A DNA stretch of 64,000 nt from Mycobacteroides saopaulense (GCF_001456355.1 NZ_CP010271.1:2356001-2420000), one strand, 5' to 3'; shown: positions 25,078 to 34,630, counted from the first letter of the stretch. Made by a program: numbers and translations. The notes: generated by a model from the letters alone, not told the origin.

Positions 25078-25107
25078 TTGATCTTCGATTGCAACTACTA
25101 CTACGCT
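25078..25107 (+). promoter_or_regulatory. cydA promoter (TTGATC - 18 nt - TACGCT)
   Basis: TTGATC at 25078-25083 and TACGCT at 25102-25107 are separated by 18 nt, a good housekeeping-type promoter. Initiation near 25114 would give a very short leader holding only AGGAGG before ATG 25126. No clear CRP-type palindrome was recognised in the 128-bp gap upstream. Confidence 0.6.
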
Positions 25108-25125
25108 GCGTCGTAGGAGGTGGCG

Positions 25126-26580
25126 ATGAACGCCCTGGATGTATCCCGATGGCAATTCGGCATCACCACCGTGTACCACTTCATCCTGGTGCCGTTGACC
25201 ATTGGGCTCGCCCCTCTCCTTGCCATCATGCAGACCGTGTGGGTCGTCACCGGCAACAACGCCTGGTACCGGCTGACCCGGTTCTTCGGCAAGCTCTTCC
25301 TCATCAACTTCGCGTTGGGAGTGGCCACCGGCATCGTGCAGGAATTCCAGTTCGGGATGAACTGGAGCGAATACTCACGATTCGTCGGCGACGTCTTCGG
25401 TGCTCCCCTGGCGCTGGAAGGCCTCGTCGCGTTCTTCCTGGAGTCAACCTTCCTCGGCCTCTGGATATTCGGCTGGAGTCGTCTGCCCAAAGTGGTACAT
25501 CTGGCATGTATCTGGATGGTGGCGATCGGCGTCAACGCCTCCGCCTTCTTCATCATCGCCGCCAACTCGTTCATGCAGCATCCGGTCGGTGCCGTGTACA
25601 ACCCGCAGACCGGCCGGGCCGAGCTGACAAGTATCACCGAGCTCCTCACCAACAACACGGCATTGGCAGCCTTCCCACACACCGTCGCCGGATCCTTGCT
25701 CACGGCAGGGACATTCGTCGCAGGTATCTGCGGCTGGTGGATGGTGCGCTCGCACAAGCTGGGGACGCTGGAGGATGCCCGCACGATGTACCGCCCGGCG
25801 GCCATCGGCGCGTGCGCGGTGATGATCTTGTCCGGGGTCGCACTGGCAGCCACCGGGGATGTCCAGGGCAAGCTGATGTTTCAGCAGCAGCCCATGAAGA
25901 TGGCCTCGGCCGAATCCCTCTGCTACACCGAGAAGGATCCGAAATTCTCGGTGCTGACGGTGGGAACCCACAACAACTGTTCGAGCGTGGCGCACGCCAT
26001 TTCCGTACCGTATGTTCTGCCGTTCCTGGCTGAAGGCAAGTTCACCGACGTCACCCTCAAGGGTGTGGAGGACCTTCAGAAGGAATACGAGCAAAAGTTC
26101 GGTCCCCGTAACTATCGGCCCAATCTCTTCGTCACCTACTGGTCCTTCCGCGCCATGATCGGGCTGGCCGCAGGTTCTGCGCTGTTGGCGTTGGCCGGCC
26201 TGTGGGTCACCCGCCGGGGACGGATCCCCAGTCAGCGCTGGTTCGGCTGGCTCTCCATCCTGGCCATCCCCACGCCCTTCCTGGCGAACAGCGCTGGGTG
26301 GGTGTTCACCGAGATGGGCCGACAACCTTGGGTGGTCGCTCCCAATCCGACGGGTGTGGAGCAGATTCGGCTCACCGTGGACATGGCCGTGTCGCACCAT
26401 TCCGCGGCGACCGTGTGGCTCTCCCTCATCACCTTCACCTTGCTCTACGGCGCGCTGGGCCTGGTGTGGTTCTGGCTCATCCGCCGCTACACGATCGAAG
26501 GGCCGCTCGAGCACGACACCGAACCCGCGCCCGCGGTCAGCGATGACGACAGTCCCAAACCGCTGTCCTTCGCATACTGA
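25126..26580 (+). CDS. cydA: Cytochrome bd ubiquinol oxidase subunit I
   Basis: A 484-residue polytopic subunit of the quinol oxidase that reduces O2 without pumping protons and supports microaerobic and stressed growth. The axial haem ligand His18 lies in TTVYHFILVP. A second ligand region FPHTVAGS lies near residue 186 and the conserved MGRQPW in the second half. The quinol-binding Q-loop is present in short form, around HAISVPYVLPFLAEGKF. AGGAGG ends 5 to 6 nt before ATG 25126. A GTG six bases upstream overlaps the ribosome site and is not used. It is first in cydABDC. Confidence 0.96.
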   Translation: MNALDVSRWQFGITTVYHFILVPLTIGLAPLLAIMQTVWVVTGNNAWYRLTRFFGKLFLINFALGVATGIVQEFQFGMNWSEYSRFVGDVFGAPLALEGLVAFFLESTFLGLWIFGWSRLPKVVHLACIWMVAIGVNASAFFIIAANSFMQHPVGAVYNPQTGRAELTSITELLTNNTALAAFPHTVAGSLLTAGTFVAGICGWWMVRSHKLGTLEDARTMYRPAAIGACAVMILSGVALAATGDVQGKLMFQQQPMKMASAESLCYTEKDPKFSVLTVGTHNNCSSVAHAISVPYVLPFLAEGKFTDVTLKGVEDLQKEYEQKFGPRNYRPNLFVTYWSFRAMIGLAAGSALLALAGLWVTRRGRIPSQRWFGWLSILAIPTPFLANSAGWVFTEMGRQPWVVAPNPTGVEQIRLTVDMAVSHHSAATVWLSLITFTLLYGALGLVWFWLIRRYTIEGPLEHDTEPAPAVSDDDSPKPLSFAY

Positions 26581-26611
26581 TCCGACCAGTCACCTAAGTG
26601 AGGTTCCCAGC

Positions 26612-27640
26612 ATGAATCCGACAACCTTGCAGCAGTTCTGGTTCATCGTCGTGGCGGTGCTGTTCCTCGGCTTCCTGGTGCTGGAAGGCTTCGACTTCGG
26701 TGTCGGCATGCTCATGCATCCGCTCGGCCGAGGTGACGACCGGCGGCGACGCGCCGTCCTGAACACCATCGGGCCGGTGTGGGACGGCAACGAGGTCTGG
26801 CTCATCACCGCGGGCGGCGCGATGTTCGCGGCGTTCCCGCACTGGTACGCAACGGTGTTCTCCGGTTTGTACATTCCGCTGCTGCTCATTCTCGTGGCGA
26901 TGATCGTGCGAATCGTGGCCATCGAGTGGCGCGGGAAGATCGACGACCCACGCTGGCGTGCCCGCTGCGACCTGGGAATAGCCATCGGATCCTGGGTACC
27001 CGCACTGCTGTGGGGTGTGGCATTTTCGTCGCTGCTCGCCGGGCTGCCGGTGGACAACGCCAAACAGCTCACCCTCACCGTCGGAGACGTGCTCAGGCCA
27101 TATGTTCTGCTCGGAGGTTTGGTCTTCGTCGGGCTCTTCGCCTTTCACGGTGCCTTGTTCATCTCCCTGAAGACCGCGGGTGTGGTGCGCGACGATGCCG
27201 TCACGGTGGCGCGCAAGCTTGCAATCCCGGTGATCTCCGCCGCCGGTGGATATGGATTGTGGACACAGCTCGCCTACGGCAAGAGTTGGACCTGGATCGC
27301 ACTCGTGATCGCCGCGGTGTCGCTGGTGGGTGCCGCCGCTGCCTCGCGCATCTCCCGGGACGGTTGGGCTTTCGCGTGCACGTGCCTGACCGTGGTGGCT
27401 GTCGTCGTGCTGCTGTTCGGCTCTCTGTATCCGAATCTCATTGTCTCCAGCCTTGATCCGGCCTACAACTTGACGGTGGTCAACGCGTCGTCCAGCCCCT
27501 ACACGCTCAAGGTGATGAGTTGGGCCGCGGCGATCACCGCCCCCGTCGTGCTGATCTACCAAGGCTGGACGTATTGGGTTTTCCGGCAGCGCATCTCTGC
27601 CGACCAGATCCCCGACCCGGTCGGGCTGCCCGTGCGATGA
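26612..27640 (+). CDS. cydB: Cytochrome bd ubiquinol oxidase subunit II
   Basis: A 342-residue polytopic subunit of the bd oxidase. It opens with FWFIVVAVLFLGFLVLEGFD and has the conserved GPVWDGNEVWLITAGGAMFAAFP at about residues 51-73, then a second half of repeated membrane helices. ATG 26612 follows cydA by 31 bp, with GTGAGG about 9 nt upstream. It overlaps cydD by 4 bp, consistent with one operon making the oxidase and its assembly exporter. Confidence 0.96.
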   Translation: MNPTTLQQFWFIVVAVLFLGFLVLEGFDFGVGMLMHPLGRGDDRRRRAVLNTIGPVWDGNEVWLITAGGAMFAAFPHWYATVFSGLYIPLLLILVAMIVRIVAIEWRGKIDDPRWRARCDLGIAIGSWVPALLWGVAFSSLLAGLPVDNAKQLTLTVGDVLRPYVLLGGLVFVGLFAFHGALFISLKTAGVVRDDAVTVARKLAIPVISAAGGYGLWTQLAYGKSWTWIALVIAAVSLVGAAAASRISRDGWAFACTCLTVVAVVVLLFGSLYPNLIVSSLDPAYNLTVVNASSSPYTLKVMSWAAAITAPVVLIYQGWTYWVFRQRISADQIPDPVGLPVR

Positions 27641-29310
27641 CGAGATCGCGCAGCGCCCCGATCGATCCGCGACTGTGGCGCCGCAGTGCGCCTGCCCGCC
27701 GGTATCTGATCTTGACGGTGCTCTGCGAGCTGGTGATGACGGCGTGCACGCTACTGATCGCGATGGTGTTGGCGCAGGCGCTCGCCCAACTGATCACCGA
27801 TCCGCTCACGCGCGATATGACGCATATGGGACAGCCGCTGGCGGTACTGGCCGCGCTGTGGCTGATTCGGGCGGGCGCTCACGGTGTACAGGTCCGCTAT
27901 AGCGAGCGGGGTGCGACGGGTGTCATCGCCGATCTCGACGATCAACTGCTGTCCACCATCGCGCAGGCGCAGCCACGCGACCTCGAACGGTGCCGCGACT
28001 CGGCCGCTACGGTTCTGACGCGGGGGCTGGACGATCTTCGCCCCTACTTCTCCGGATATCTGCCCGCCGTCCTCAGCGCCGCGATCGTGACGCCCGCCGC
28101 TGCCCTGGTTATCGCCTTTTCCGACATCCGTTCTGCCGTCATCGTCGCGATCACGCTGCCGCTGATACCGGTTTTCATGGTTCTCATCGGCCTGCTCACC
28201 CGGGATCGCGCGCAGGCCGCGCTGGACGCATCCAGCGCGGCCATGGGCCAGATACTCGATTTGATCGCGGGCATTCCCACGCTGCGTGCGCTGGGGCGCA
28301 CCGGGACTCCGCTGCGCCGCATCACCGAACTCGGCGTCGCTCAGCGGCATTCGGTGATGGCCACCCTCCGTGTGGCATTTCTGTCGGCCATGGTGTTGGA
28401 GATGATCGCGACGCTCAGCGTCGCGCTGATCGCGGTGAGCATCGGTATGCGGCTGGTGTTCGGGCACCTCGATCTCACCACCGCGCTGACGGTACTGGTC
28501 TTGGCACCCGAGGTGTATTGGCCGCTGCGCCGGGTCGGAATCCAATTCCACAGTGCCGCCGACGGAAAGGCAGCCGCCGACAAGACCTTCGAACTTCTCG
28601 ACACTCTCCGCTCTGCCCCGACTCCGCCCGCCGGCCAGGGAACGAAGGCACCCCGCCGGCACCCGATCATCCAGTTGGACGCGATGAGCGCCGCGGACCG
28701 AAGTGGCTATGCGCCGTGGGAGTTGACCGCAGACATCCGGCCCGGTGCGGTCACCGTGCTCACCGGCCACAACGGCGCCGGCAAGTCGACGGCCCTGCAC
28801 GCGATCACCGGCCTCACCACGCCCACTGTAGGTCGCGTTCTCGTCGACGGGGTGGCGCTGGACCAGATCGACCGGGACAGCTGGTGGTCCATGATCGGCT
28901 GGTTGCCACAACGCCCGGTGCTGCTGTCGGGAACCATTCGCGAGAACCTCGAGATCTTCGGACCGCTCGACGAGCTGGAATCCGCGCTCGCCGAGAGCCA
29001 GTTCGGCACCACGCTGGCGGCGCTCCGAGACGGACTCGATACCCGCCTCGATACTGGCGGCAGCGGGCTGTCGCTGGGTGAACGTCAGAGACTGTGCCTG
29101 ACACGCGTGCTGGCCACCAATCGGCCGATCCTGCTGCTGGACGAGCCCACGGCACACCTCGATGGCGACACCGAAGCCGCCGTGCTGGCCGCGCTGGTGA
29201 CCCGGGCGCGCCGCGGAGCCACCGTGGTACTGGTGGGTCACCGGGCTCCGGTCCTGGCGGCTGCGGACGAAATCTTCACCGTGCAGGCAAGACATGCTGC
29301 GCACCTCTGA
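27637..29310 (+). CDS. cydD: CydD, ATP-binding/permease subunit of the thiol exporter for cytochrome bd assembly
   Basis: A 557-residue half-ABC exporter. Six hydrophobic helices occupy about residues 20-320. The nucleotide-binding domain follows, with Walker A GHNGAGKST near residue 372, the signature LSLGERQR near 472-479, and Walker B ILLLDEPTAHLD near 493-504. CydD pairs with CydC to export cysteine/glutathione-type thiols needed for haem insertion into bd oxidase, as established in E. coli. In mycobacteria the natural thiol is uncertain. It overlaps cydB by 4 bp and cydC by 17 bp. Confidence 0.94.
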   Translation: MTRSRSAPIDPRLWRRSAPARRYLILTVLCELVMTACTLLIAMVLAQALAQLITDPLTRDMTHMGQPLAVLAALWLIRAGAHGVQVRYSERGATGVIADLDDQLLSTIAQAQPRDLERCRDSAATVLTRGLDDLRPYFSGYLPAVLSAAIVTPAAALVIAFSDIRSAVIVAITLPLIPVFMVLIGLLTRDRAQAALDASSAAMGQILDLIAGIPTLRALGRTGTPLRRITELGVAQRHSVMATLRVAFLSAMVLEMIATLSVALIAVSIGMRLVFGHLDLTTALTVLVLAPEVYWPLRRVGIQFHSAADGKAAADKTFELLDTLRSAPTPPAGQGTKAPRRHPIIQLDAMSAADRSGYAPWELTADIRPGAVTVLTGHNGAGKSTALHAITGLTTPTVGRVLVDGVALDQIDRDSWWSMIGWLPQRPVLLSGTIRENLEIFGPLDELESALAESQFGTTLAALRDGLDTRLDTGGSGLSLGERQRLCLTRVLATNRPILLLDEPTAHLDGDTEAAVLAALVTRARRGATVVLVGHRAPVLAAADEIFTVQARHAAHL

Positions 29311-30937
29311 TCCATTGCGGCATTGGCTGATCGCGCTGCGGGTGCGGCCGGCACGACTGGCCCTGGCCGTGACATTCGGTGTGCTGGCGCTCGGCAGTGC
29401 ACTGGCGCTGGCCGGTTTGTCGGCATGGTTGATTACCCGGGCGTGGCAGATGCCGCCCGTTCTCGACCTGTCGGTGGCCGTCGTTGCGGTTCGCGCGCTG
29501 GGTATTTCGCGAGGCATCTGGCGCTACTGCGAACGCCTCGCAAGTCACGACATCGCGCTGCGTGGCGCGGCCACCGTCCGCGTGCATGTCTTCCGGCGAC
29601 TGATCGGGGGCTCGGCCGGGGCACTGCGCAAGGGTGCCGTGCTCGATCGCATCGGCACGGACATCGATGAGCTGGCAGACACCGTGGTGCGCAGCGTCAT
29701 TCCCGCTGCGGTGGCCGCCGCTCTCGGAATCGCTGCCACGATCACCATCGCCATGATCTCGTTACCCGCCGCCGCGATGTTGGCGGGCACACTGCTGATC
29801 GCCGATGTGCTCGCGCCCGCGTTGGCGGCGAGGGCGTCCTCGACCCGCGAGACACGCGGCGCGAGAACACGTGCACTGCAATCGGAGACGGCGGTAGAGA
29901 TACTCGACCACGCGCCCGAACTCCGGGTGGGCGGCCTGCTGCCGGATCGGCTGGAGCTGGCTCGCCGGCGTCGCAGGGACTGGGCGCTGGCTCAAGACGC
30001 GGCGGCAGCCCCGGCCGCCTGGTCGGCAGCAGCGCCCACTCTTGCCGTCGGGGCCGCGGTGGTCGGGGCCTTGGCGACGGCTGTGGAACTGGCAGGACAT
30101 ATCGCTCCTACCACCCTGGCCATCTTGGTGCTGTTACCGCTGGCGGCCTTTGAGGCCTCCACCGCGCTGCCTGCCGCGGCGATCGGTATCGCTCGCTCAC
30201 GAGCTTCGGCACGGCATCTGCAGGAGCTGGTCGGGTCGGGCGCGGACACAGCCTTGCCCGCCGACGTCAAGCCTGACCACGCGCAGTCCGGGGTTTCGCT
30301 CGAATGCACCGAACTATGCTGGCGCACCGGTGATTCGACATCGGGCCCGCTCTCGTTCCGGTTGCCTGCCGGTGCCCGGATGGCGATCACCGGTGCCAGC
30401 GGTATCGGCAAGACGTCGCTGCTGACAACACTTGCCGGGCTTGCGCCGCCCATATCGGGGACCATCCGAGTCGATGCGGATGAGGTGGTGGGCACCGAGC
30501 GGCCGGGACTCGTCAGGTACTTCGCCGAGGATGCGCATCTGTTCGCCACCACGGTGCGCGACAATCTGCTTGTCGCCCGGGGCGATGCCCCCGATGGTGA
30601 CCTCGCGGACGCGCTGTCGGCAGTCGGCCTTGGCTCCTGGATCGAGACGCTGCCGCAGGGCCTGGACACGGTGTTGACCGCCGGTTCCGCTTCGGTGTCG
30701 GGCGGGCAGCGAAGGCGGCTGCTGCTCGCCCGGGCACTGCTGTCGGAGGTGCCGGTGCTGTTGTTGGACGAACCCACCGAACACCTGGACGGCCACGCCG
30801 CCGAAACGATCTTGCGAGATCTGTTGGATACCGGGAGCTCGTTGCTGCCGGGGCGAACCGTGGTGGTGGCTACGCACCATCTGCCAGATTCGGTGACCTG
30901 CTTTCGCATCCCACTCGGCGATACAGTGCAGGTATGA
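29294..30937 (+). CDS. cydC: CydC, ATP-binding/permease subunit of the thiol exporter for cytochrome bd assembly
   Basis: A 547-residue half-ABC exporter with membrane helices in the first 300 residues and a nucleotide-binding domain after about residue 335. Walker A is TGASGIGKTS (near residue 366), where Ile replaces the more usual Ala or Ser. The signature VSGGQRRR is near 471-478 and Walker B VLLLDEPTEHLD near 491-502. It starts inside the end of cydD and its stop overlaps the next gene by 4 bp, so five genes form one unit. Its role is heterodimer formation with CydD. Confidence 0.94.
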   Translation: MLRTSDPLRHWLIALRVRPARLALAVTFGVLALGSALALAGLSAWLITRAWQMPPVLDLSVAVVAVRALGISRGIWRYCERLASHDIALRGAATVRVHVFRRLIGGSAGALRKGAVLDRIGTDIDELADTVVRSVIPAAVAAALGIAATITIAMISLPAAAMLAGTLLIADVLAPALAARASSTRETRGARTRALQSETAVEILDHAPELRVGGLLPDRLELARRRRRDWALAQDAAAAPAAWSAAAPTLAVGAAVVGALATAVELAGHIAPTTLAILVLLPLAAFEASTALPAAAIGIARSRASARHLQELVGSGADTALPADVKPDHAQSGVSLECTELCWRTGDSTSGPLSFRLPAGARMAITGASGIGKTSLLTTLAGLAPPISGTIRVDADEVVGTERPGLVRYFAEDAHLFATTVRDNLLVARGDAPDGDLADALSAVGLGSWIETLPQGLDTVLTAGSASVSGGQRRRLLLARALLSEVPVLLLDEPTEHLDGHAAETILRDLLDTGSSLLPGRTVVVATHHLPDSVTCFRIPLGDTVQV

Positions 30938-31422
30938 CGGAAACGCCACCTCCGCCCCCGCCATACCAGCCTCCGGGCGGTTACCCGCCCCCGTACCCTT
31001 ATCCGTACGCCTACGGCGCCCCCGGTATGCCGGTTCCGCCGCCGGCCCCGAAGAACGGCGTCGGTGTGAGTGCGCTGGTAGTCGGCATCATCGCCATTTT
31101 GCTGTCGTGCACAGTGTTTGGCGGATTTCTCGGCGGCCTCGTGGCGGTGGTCCTCGGCGTCGTCGGTCTGCTGCGGGTCAAGCGATCGGAGGCCGACAAT
31201 CGCGGCGTGGCGATCGGCGGTATCGCTCTGGGCGCCCTGGCGGTGTTGCTGTCGACCCTGATTCTCGTGTTCACACTGGTCTTCATGAAGTCGGCCGGTT
31301 TGAGCGATTTCATCACCTGCATGTCCGACGTCAAGGGTGATCAGGCCAAGGCCACCCAATGTCAGAACGACTTCGAAAAGCGGATGAACGAAAAGGCCGG
31401 CACCCCGACCCAGACCCCCTAG
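30934..31422 (+). CDS. DUF4190-type small membrane protein with Pro-rich N-terminus
   Basis: A 162-residue protein. The first 40 residues are Pro/Tyr/Gly rich. They are followed by two membrane helices (about 47-85 and 90-112) separated by a short basic loop RVKRSEADNRGVAIGGI, the DUF4190 pattern. The C-terminal part is soluble with two Cys residues and may be exported. The start ATG 30934 overlaps the cydC stop by 4 bp, so it is co-expressed with cydABDC. No bd-oxidase role is known to me for this family. The gene end overlaps the convergent permease stop codon by 4 bp. Confidence 0.85.
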   Translation: MTETPPPPPPYQPPGGYPPPYPYPYAYGAPGMPVPPPAPKNGVGVSALVVGIIAILLSCTVFGGFLGGLVAVVLGVVGLLRVKRSEADNRGVAIGGIALGALAVLLSTLILVFTLVFMKSAGLSDFITCMSDVKGDQAKATQCQNDFEKRMNEKAGTPTQTP

Positions 31423-33119
31423 CGCTTCGGTGGATCGGCGGGCAGCACATGCTCGCCGGCGCGGTCCGTTGCCAGGCTGAGCGACGAGATGTACTGCTTC
31501 TCGCCGCCCGGACCGGGCTTGGCCGAGGCGAGCATGTCGGGGCGCTCGAACTCGATGCCGCTGACCACACACTGCAACAGCTCACCCGACGGGTTGCCGT
31601 ACTCGTCATACATCGGCAGATCGATGCCGTCATCGGTGCGCCGCAGGTAGAACTTGCCGCGGGTAGCCACCGCCAGGATCGGGGGTAGCACGAAGGCAAT
31701 GACGACAGCCACGATCGGCGAGTAGGGGCGGATCGCCTCACCGAAAACCCCGAAGAACACCAGTATCGAGATACCGGCCGAGAGCAGCATCGACACGAAA
31801 CCGACGGGGTTGACGTTGTAGAGCATGCCCCGCCGGAATTCCGGCTCCTTGGGCGACAGCTTGAGCAGGTACTTGTTGACCGCGATATCGGTCGCCACGG
31901 TGACCACCCATGCCATACCGCAGTTGGCGTAGAACCCCAGGATGGTGTTGAGAAAGTCGAACATGTTCGCTTCCATCAGCACCAGCGCGATCAGCAGGTT
32001 GAACAGCACGAAGATCAAACGGCCCGGGTAGTGCTTGGTGATGCGTGTGAAGGAGTTGGTCCATGCCAACGATCCCGAATAGGCATTCGTGACATTGATC
32101 TTGATCTGGCTGATCACCACCAGAATGACCGCCAGGCTGATTGCCAGCCAGTGCGGCATCATGTTCTGGTAGATCTCCAGGAACTGATGCACCGGCTGAT
32201 TGGCCACCGCGGCGCCGTCCACAACATTGGCAATGAGGTAGACCGCGAGAAAGAGCCCGATCACCTGCTTGATCGCTCCGAACAGCACCCAGCCCGGCCC
32301 CGCCAACAGCATGGCGGTCCACCAGCGGCGGCTGTTCTCCGGGGTTTTGGGTGGCATGAACCGCAGGTAGTCGATCTGCTCGGCGATCTGCGCGATGAGC
32401 GACAGACACACGCCCGCGGCGAGCATGATCGATCCCAGGTTGACCCCCTGGGCGTCCTTACCCCCGTAGGCGAAGAACGTTCCGACCGAATCGGGATGGC
32501 GCACAACGAGATAGACGAACGGGATGACCATCATGACCAGCCAGAGCGGAGTGGTCCACACCTGAAGCACCGACAGCGCCTTCATGCCGTAGATGACCAG
32601 CGGAATGATGATGATGGTGGACACCGCGTACCCCACGGGAAGGGGAACGCCAAGACCGAGTTTGAGCCCCTGGGCCATGATCGAGCCCTCGAGTGCGAAG
32701 AATATGAACGTGAAGGTCGCGTAGATGATGTTCGTGACGATGCTGCCGTAGTACCCGAATCCGCTGCCGCGCGTGATCAAGTCCAAGTCGATGTTGTATC
32801 GGGCCGCGTAGTACGACACCGGGATTCCGGTGAGGACGATGATGACCGCGAATACCGCTATCCCCCACAACGCATTTCCGGTGCCGTAGGAGATTCCGAT
32901 ATTGGCGCCGATCGCGAAGTCTGCCAAGTAGGCGATGCCACCGAGCGCGGTGACGCCGACGACCGCGGGGCTCCACCGTCGAAAACGCCTGGGCGCGAAT
33001 CGGAGTGTGTAGTCCTCCAATGTCTCCCGCAGTGCCGCACTTTCGGTGGCGTCGTGGGCGGAAGAATCGGCAGGGATGCGCGCAGGAGCAGACGTGTCGA
33101 GGGTGTCGGTCACGCCCAC
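31419..33119 (-). CDS. NCS1-family permease for purines, cytosine, allantoin or related compounds
   Basis: A 566-residue polytopic protein with about 12 membrane helices, of the nucleobase:cation symporter-1 family. The family start FAPRRFRRWSPAVVGVTALG is followed by GISYGTGNALWGI in the substrate region, with VLQVWTTPLWLVMMV and SQIKINVTNAYSGSLAW in the middle. The cytoplasmic tail of about 90 residues is long. The start is GTG 33119, with GTG 33113 equally possible; neither has a strong ribosome site. A palindrome of the form GAAAACG-N4-CGTTTTC lies just upstream and suggests control by a repressor. The transported base is not predictable from sequence. Confidence 0.85.
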   Translation of the reverse strand: MGVTDTLDTSAPARIPADSSAHDATESAALRETLEDYTLRFAPRRFRRWSPAVVGVTALGGIAYLADFAIGANIGISYGTGNALWGIAVFAVIIVLTGIPVSYYAARYNIDLDLITRGSGFGYYGSIVTNIIYATFTFIFFALEGSIMAQGLKLGLGVPLPVGYAVSTIIIIPLVIYGMKALSVLQVWTTPLWLVMMVIPFVYLVVRHPDSVGTFFAYGGKDAQGVNLGSIMLAAGVCLSLIAQIAEQIDYLRFMPPKTPENSRRWWTAMLLAGPGWVLFGAIKQVIGLFLAVYLIANVVDGAAVANQPVHQFLEIYQNMMPHWLAISLAVILVVISQIKINVTNAYSGSLAWTNSFTRITKHYPGRLIFVLFNLLIALVLMEANMFDFLNTILGFYANCGMAWVVTVATDIAVNKYLLKLSPKEPEFRRGMLYNVNPVGFVSMLLSAGISILVFFGVFGEAIRPYSPIVAVVIAFVLPPILAVATRGKFYLRRTDDGIDLPMYDEYGNPSGELLQCVVSGIEFERPDMLASAKPGPGGEKQYISSLSLATDRAGEHVLPADPPKR

Positions 33120-33134
33120 AGCTTGTCCACAGTC

Positions 33135-33152
33135 GAAAACGAGCGCGTTTTC
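33135..33152. promoter_or_regulatory. Palindromic operator candidate upstream of the NCS1 permease
   Basis: GAAAACG (33135-33141), spacer AGCG, CGTTTTC (33146-33152): a perfect 7-bp inverted repeat centred 24 nt upstream of the GTG. The position just before the start codon fits repressor binding. The cognate regulator is not encoded beside it. Confidence 0.45.
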
Positions 33153-33169
33153 CCGACGTTAATGTCCTG

Positions 33170-34579
33170 TTACGCGGCCGGTCCAGCGGGTGCTCTGGGC
33201 CGCAAACGCGGGGTGAATTCCAGACTCAGGAGTGCGAAGGCGACCAGCGGCACCGTCGATATCTGCACGAGCACATACCGCCGGTCGCCGAGGGCGTGGA
33301 ATTTCCGCAGGTACCGGTACAAGGACTCCAGCGCGATCAGCGGGTCGAGCACATGAATCGCCGAGTAGCAGGCCTGCTGCACTCGGGTGCGCTCCTTCTC
33401 GGCGAAGATCTCCGGGAAGGCCGCGAACGCCAGAGACAACCGGCGAGCACCTTCGGCCTTCGCGAGCGTGATCATGTCGATCGTGAGGCGCTCGTCGATC
33501 CCGTTCGGCGCACCCGGCCGCCGCCACGGCACGTCGAGGGAGACATCGGTACCCCCTCCGGTGGTGGCGTATCGATGAAATCCCTGAACCACACCGCGAT
33601 CGTCGCGGGCGATCATGAGCCGGATACCGGGATAGCGGCCAAGCAGCGCACCGTCGAGAATCATGGAGAATCCCCGCTCGAACCGACCTCCGTGTGAAAG
33701 TTCCATCACCTGTTGAAGTTCCGTGCGCAGGGCGCCGCCGAGACCCCGCTCGTCGACGATCTCGGTGGTGACCCCCGCATTGTGGGTGCGCTGGATGGCT
33801 TGCCGCAGGTTCCGATACCTGCGGCCCACCATCTCGAATGTCTGCACATCGATCACGACGTCACGGCCCACCGCGATGGCACGCAGCGGATGGCCCACGA
33901 CCCGGGAATCGCTCCACAGTGGCAGGCGGCGCTCGCTGCAGCCCAGGATCGCGATGCGCCAGCCGTGCGACCGACACATTGCCGCGAAGTCCCTGATCAG
34001 GACTGGAAATCGTGACTCGTCACCGATCGGGTCGCCACCGACCACCGCGAAACCCGCGCGTGTCCGATAGGCGATCGCCGCGGTGCGGTCGGCGTTGAAG
34101 TAGTAGGACCTCAGCGAGTGCATCGCGAACACTGCCAACGGATCGTCGCTGGTCTTGCCGACCAGAGCCCCTATTTCGGCCAGCGCCTGGGGCTGCGCCG
34201 GCGCCGATGTCGGCCACATCAGGATGAGCCCTGCGGCGACGACCAACGTGTCTCCGGCGCCCTCGAACTGCAGGACATGCATGCCGAATGCGACGAGGAC
34301 TGCTACTCCGGCCCACGCAGCGTGACCGTAGGTGACCGGACGGCCCAAAAAGATGCCGCGCGCGATGAACCCCACACAGAGCAGCATGGTGAGCGGCCAC
34401 AGGATTTCGCCCAAGTCGGGCTGTTTCGGGTACCCCGAATGAGCGACCAGCAACACCAGCCATCCGGCAACGAACAGCACCGTCGCGGCACTCACGAAAC
34501 GTGCGGGCCTCGAATCAGTATGCACCGCAATGCGTTCGGCAATGCGCACAGGCGCGGTAGTCGCCGACGGCTCTAACAA
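33170..34579 (-). CDS. LPG-synthase-domain (DUF2156) membrane protein
   Basis: A 469-residue protein. Several membrane helices in the first third are followed by a cytoplasmic domain from about residue 160 of the phosphatidylglycerol lysyltransferase C-terminal type: VFAMHSLRSYYFNADRTAAIAYR, VVGGDPIGDESRF, FHRYATTGGGTDVSLD and GIDERLTIDMI. It corresponds in place and length to Rv1619 of M. tuberculosis. The domain usually transfers an aminoacyl group from tRNA to a lipid, but this version has fewer membrane helices than MprF and activity is unproven. I place the start at TTG 34579, because AGGGGAGGT lies 6 nt upstream. A TTG at 34630 would lack a site. Confidence 0.83.
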   Translation of the reverse strand: MLEPSATTAPVRIAERIAVHTDSRPARFVSAATVLFVAGWLVLLVAHSGYPKQPDLGEILWPLTMLLCVGFIARGIFLGRPVTYGHAAWAGVAVLVAFGMHVLQFEGAGDTLVVAAGLILMWPTSAPAQPQALAEIGALVGKTSDDPLAVFAMHSLRSYYFNADRTAAIAYRTRAGFAVVGGDPIGDESRFPVLIRDFAAMCRSHGWRIAILGCSERRLPLWSDSRVVGHPLRAIAVGRDVVIDVQTFEMVGRRYRNLRQAIQRTHNAGVTTEIVDERGLGGALRTELQQVMELSHGGRFERGFSMILDGALLGRYPGIRLMIARDDRGVVQGFHRYATTGGGTDVSLDVPWRRPGAPNGIDERLTIDMITLAKAEGARRLSLAFAAFPEIFAEKERTRVQQACYSAIHVLDPLIALESLYRYLRKFHALGDRRYVLVQISTVPLVAFALLSLEFTPRLRPRAPAGPAA

Positions 34580-34630
34580 CCAGCCACCTCCCCTGGCACT
34601 CGCCTTCAAAGCTCCAGGATACTCCCGCAA

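Noticed and set aside
27751..29517. 588-codon minus-strand frame opposite cydD
   Set aside because: Shadow of a well-defined ABC gene; no start context or domain.
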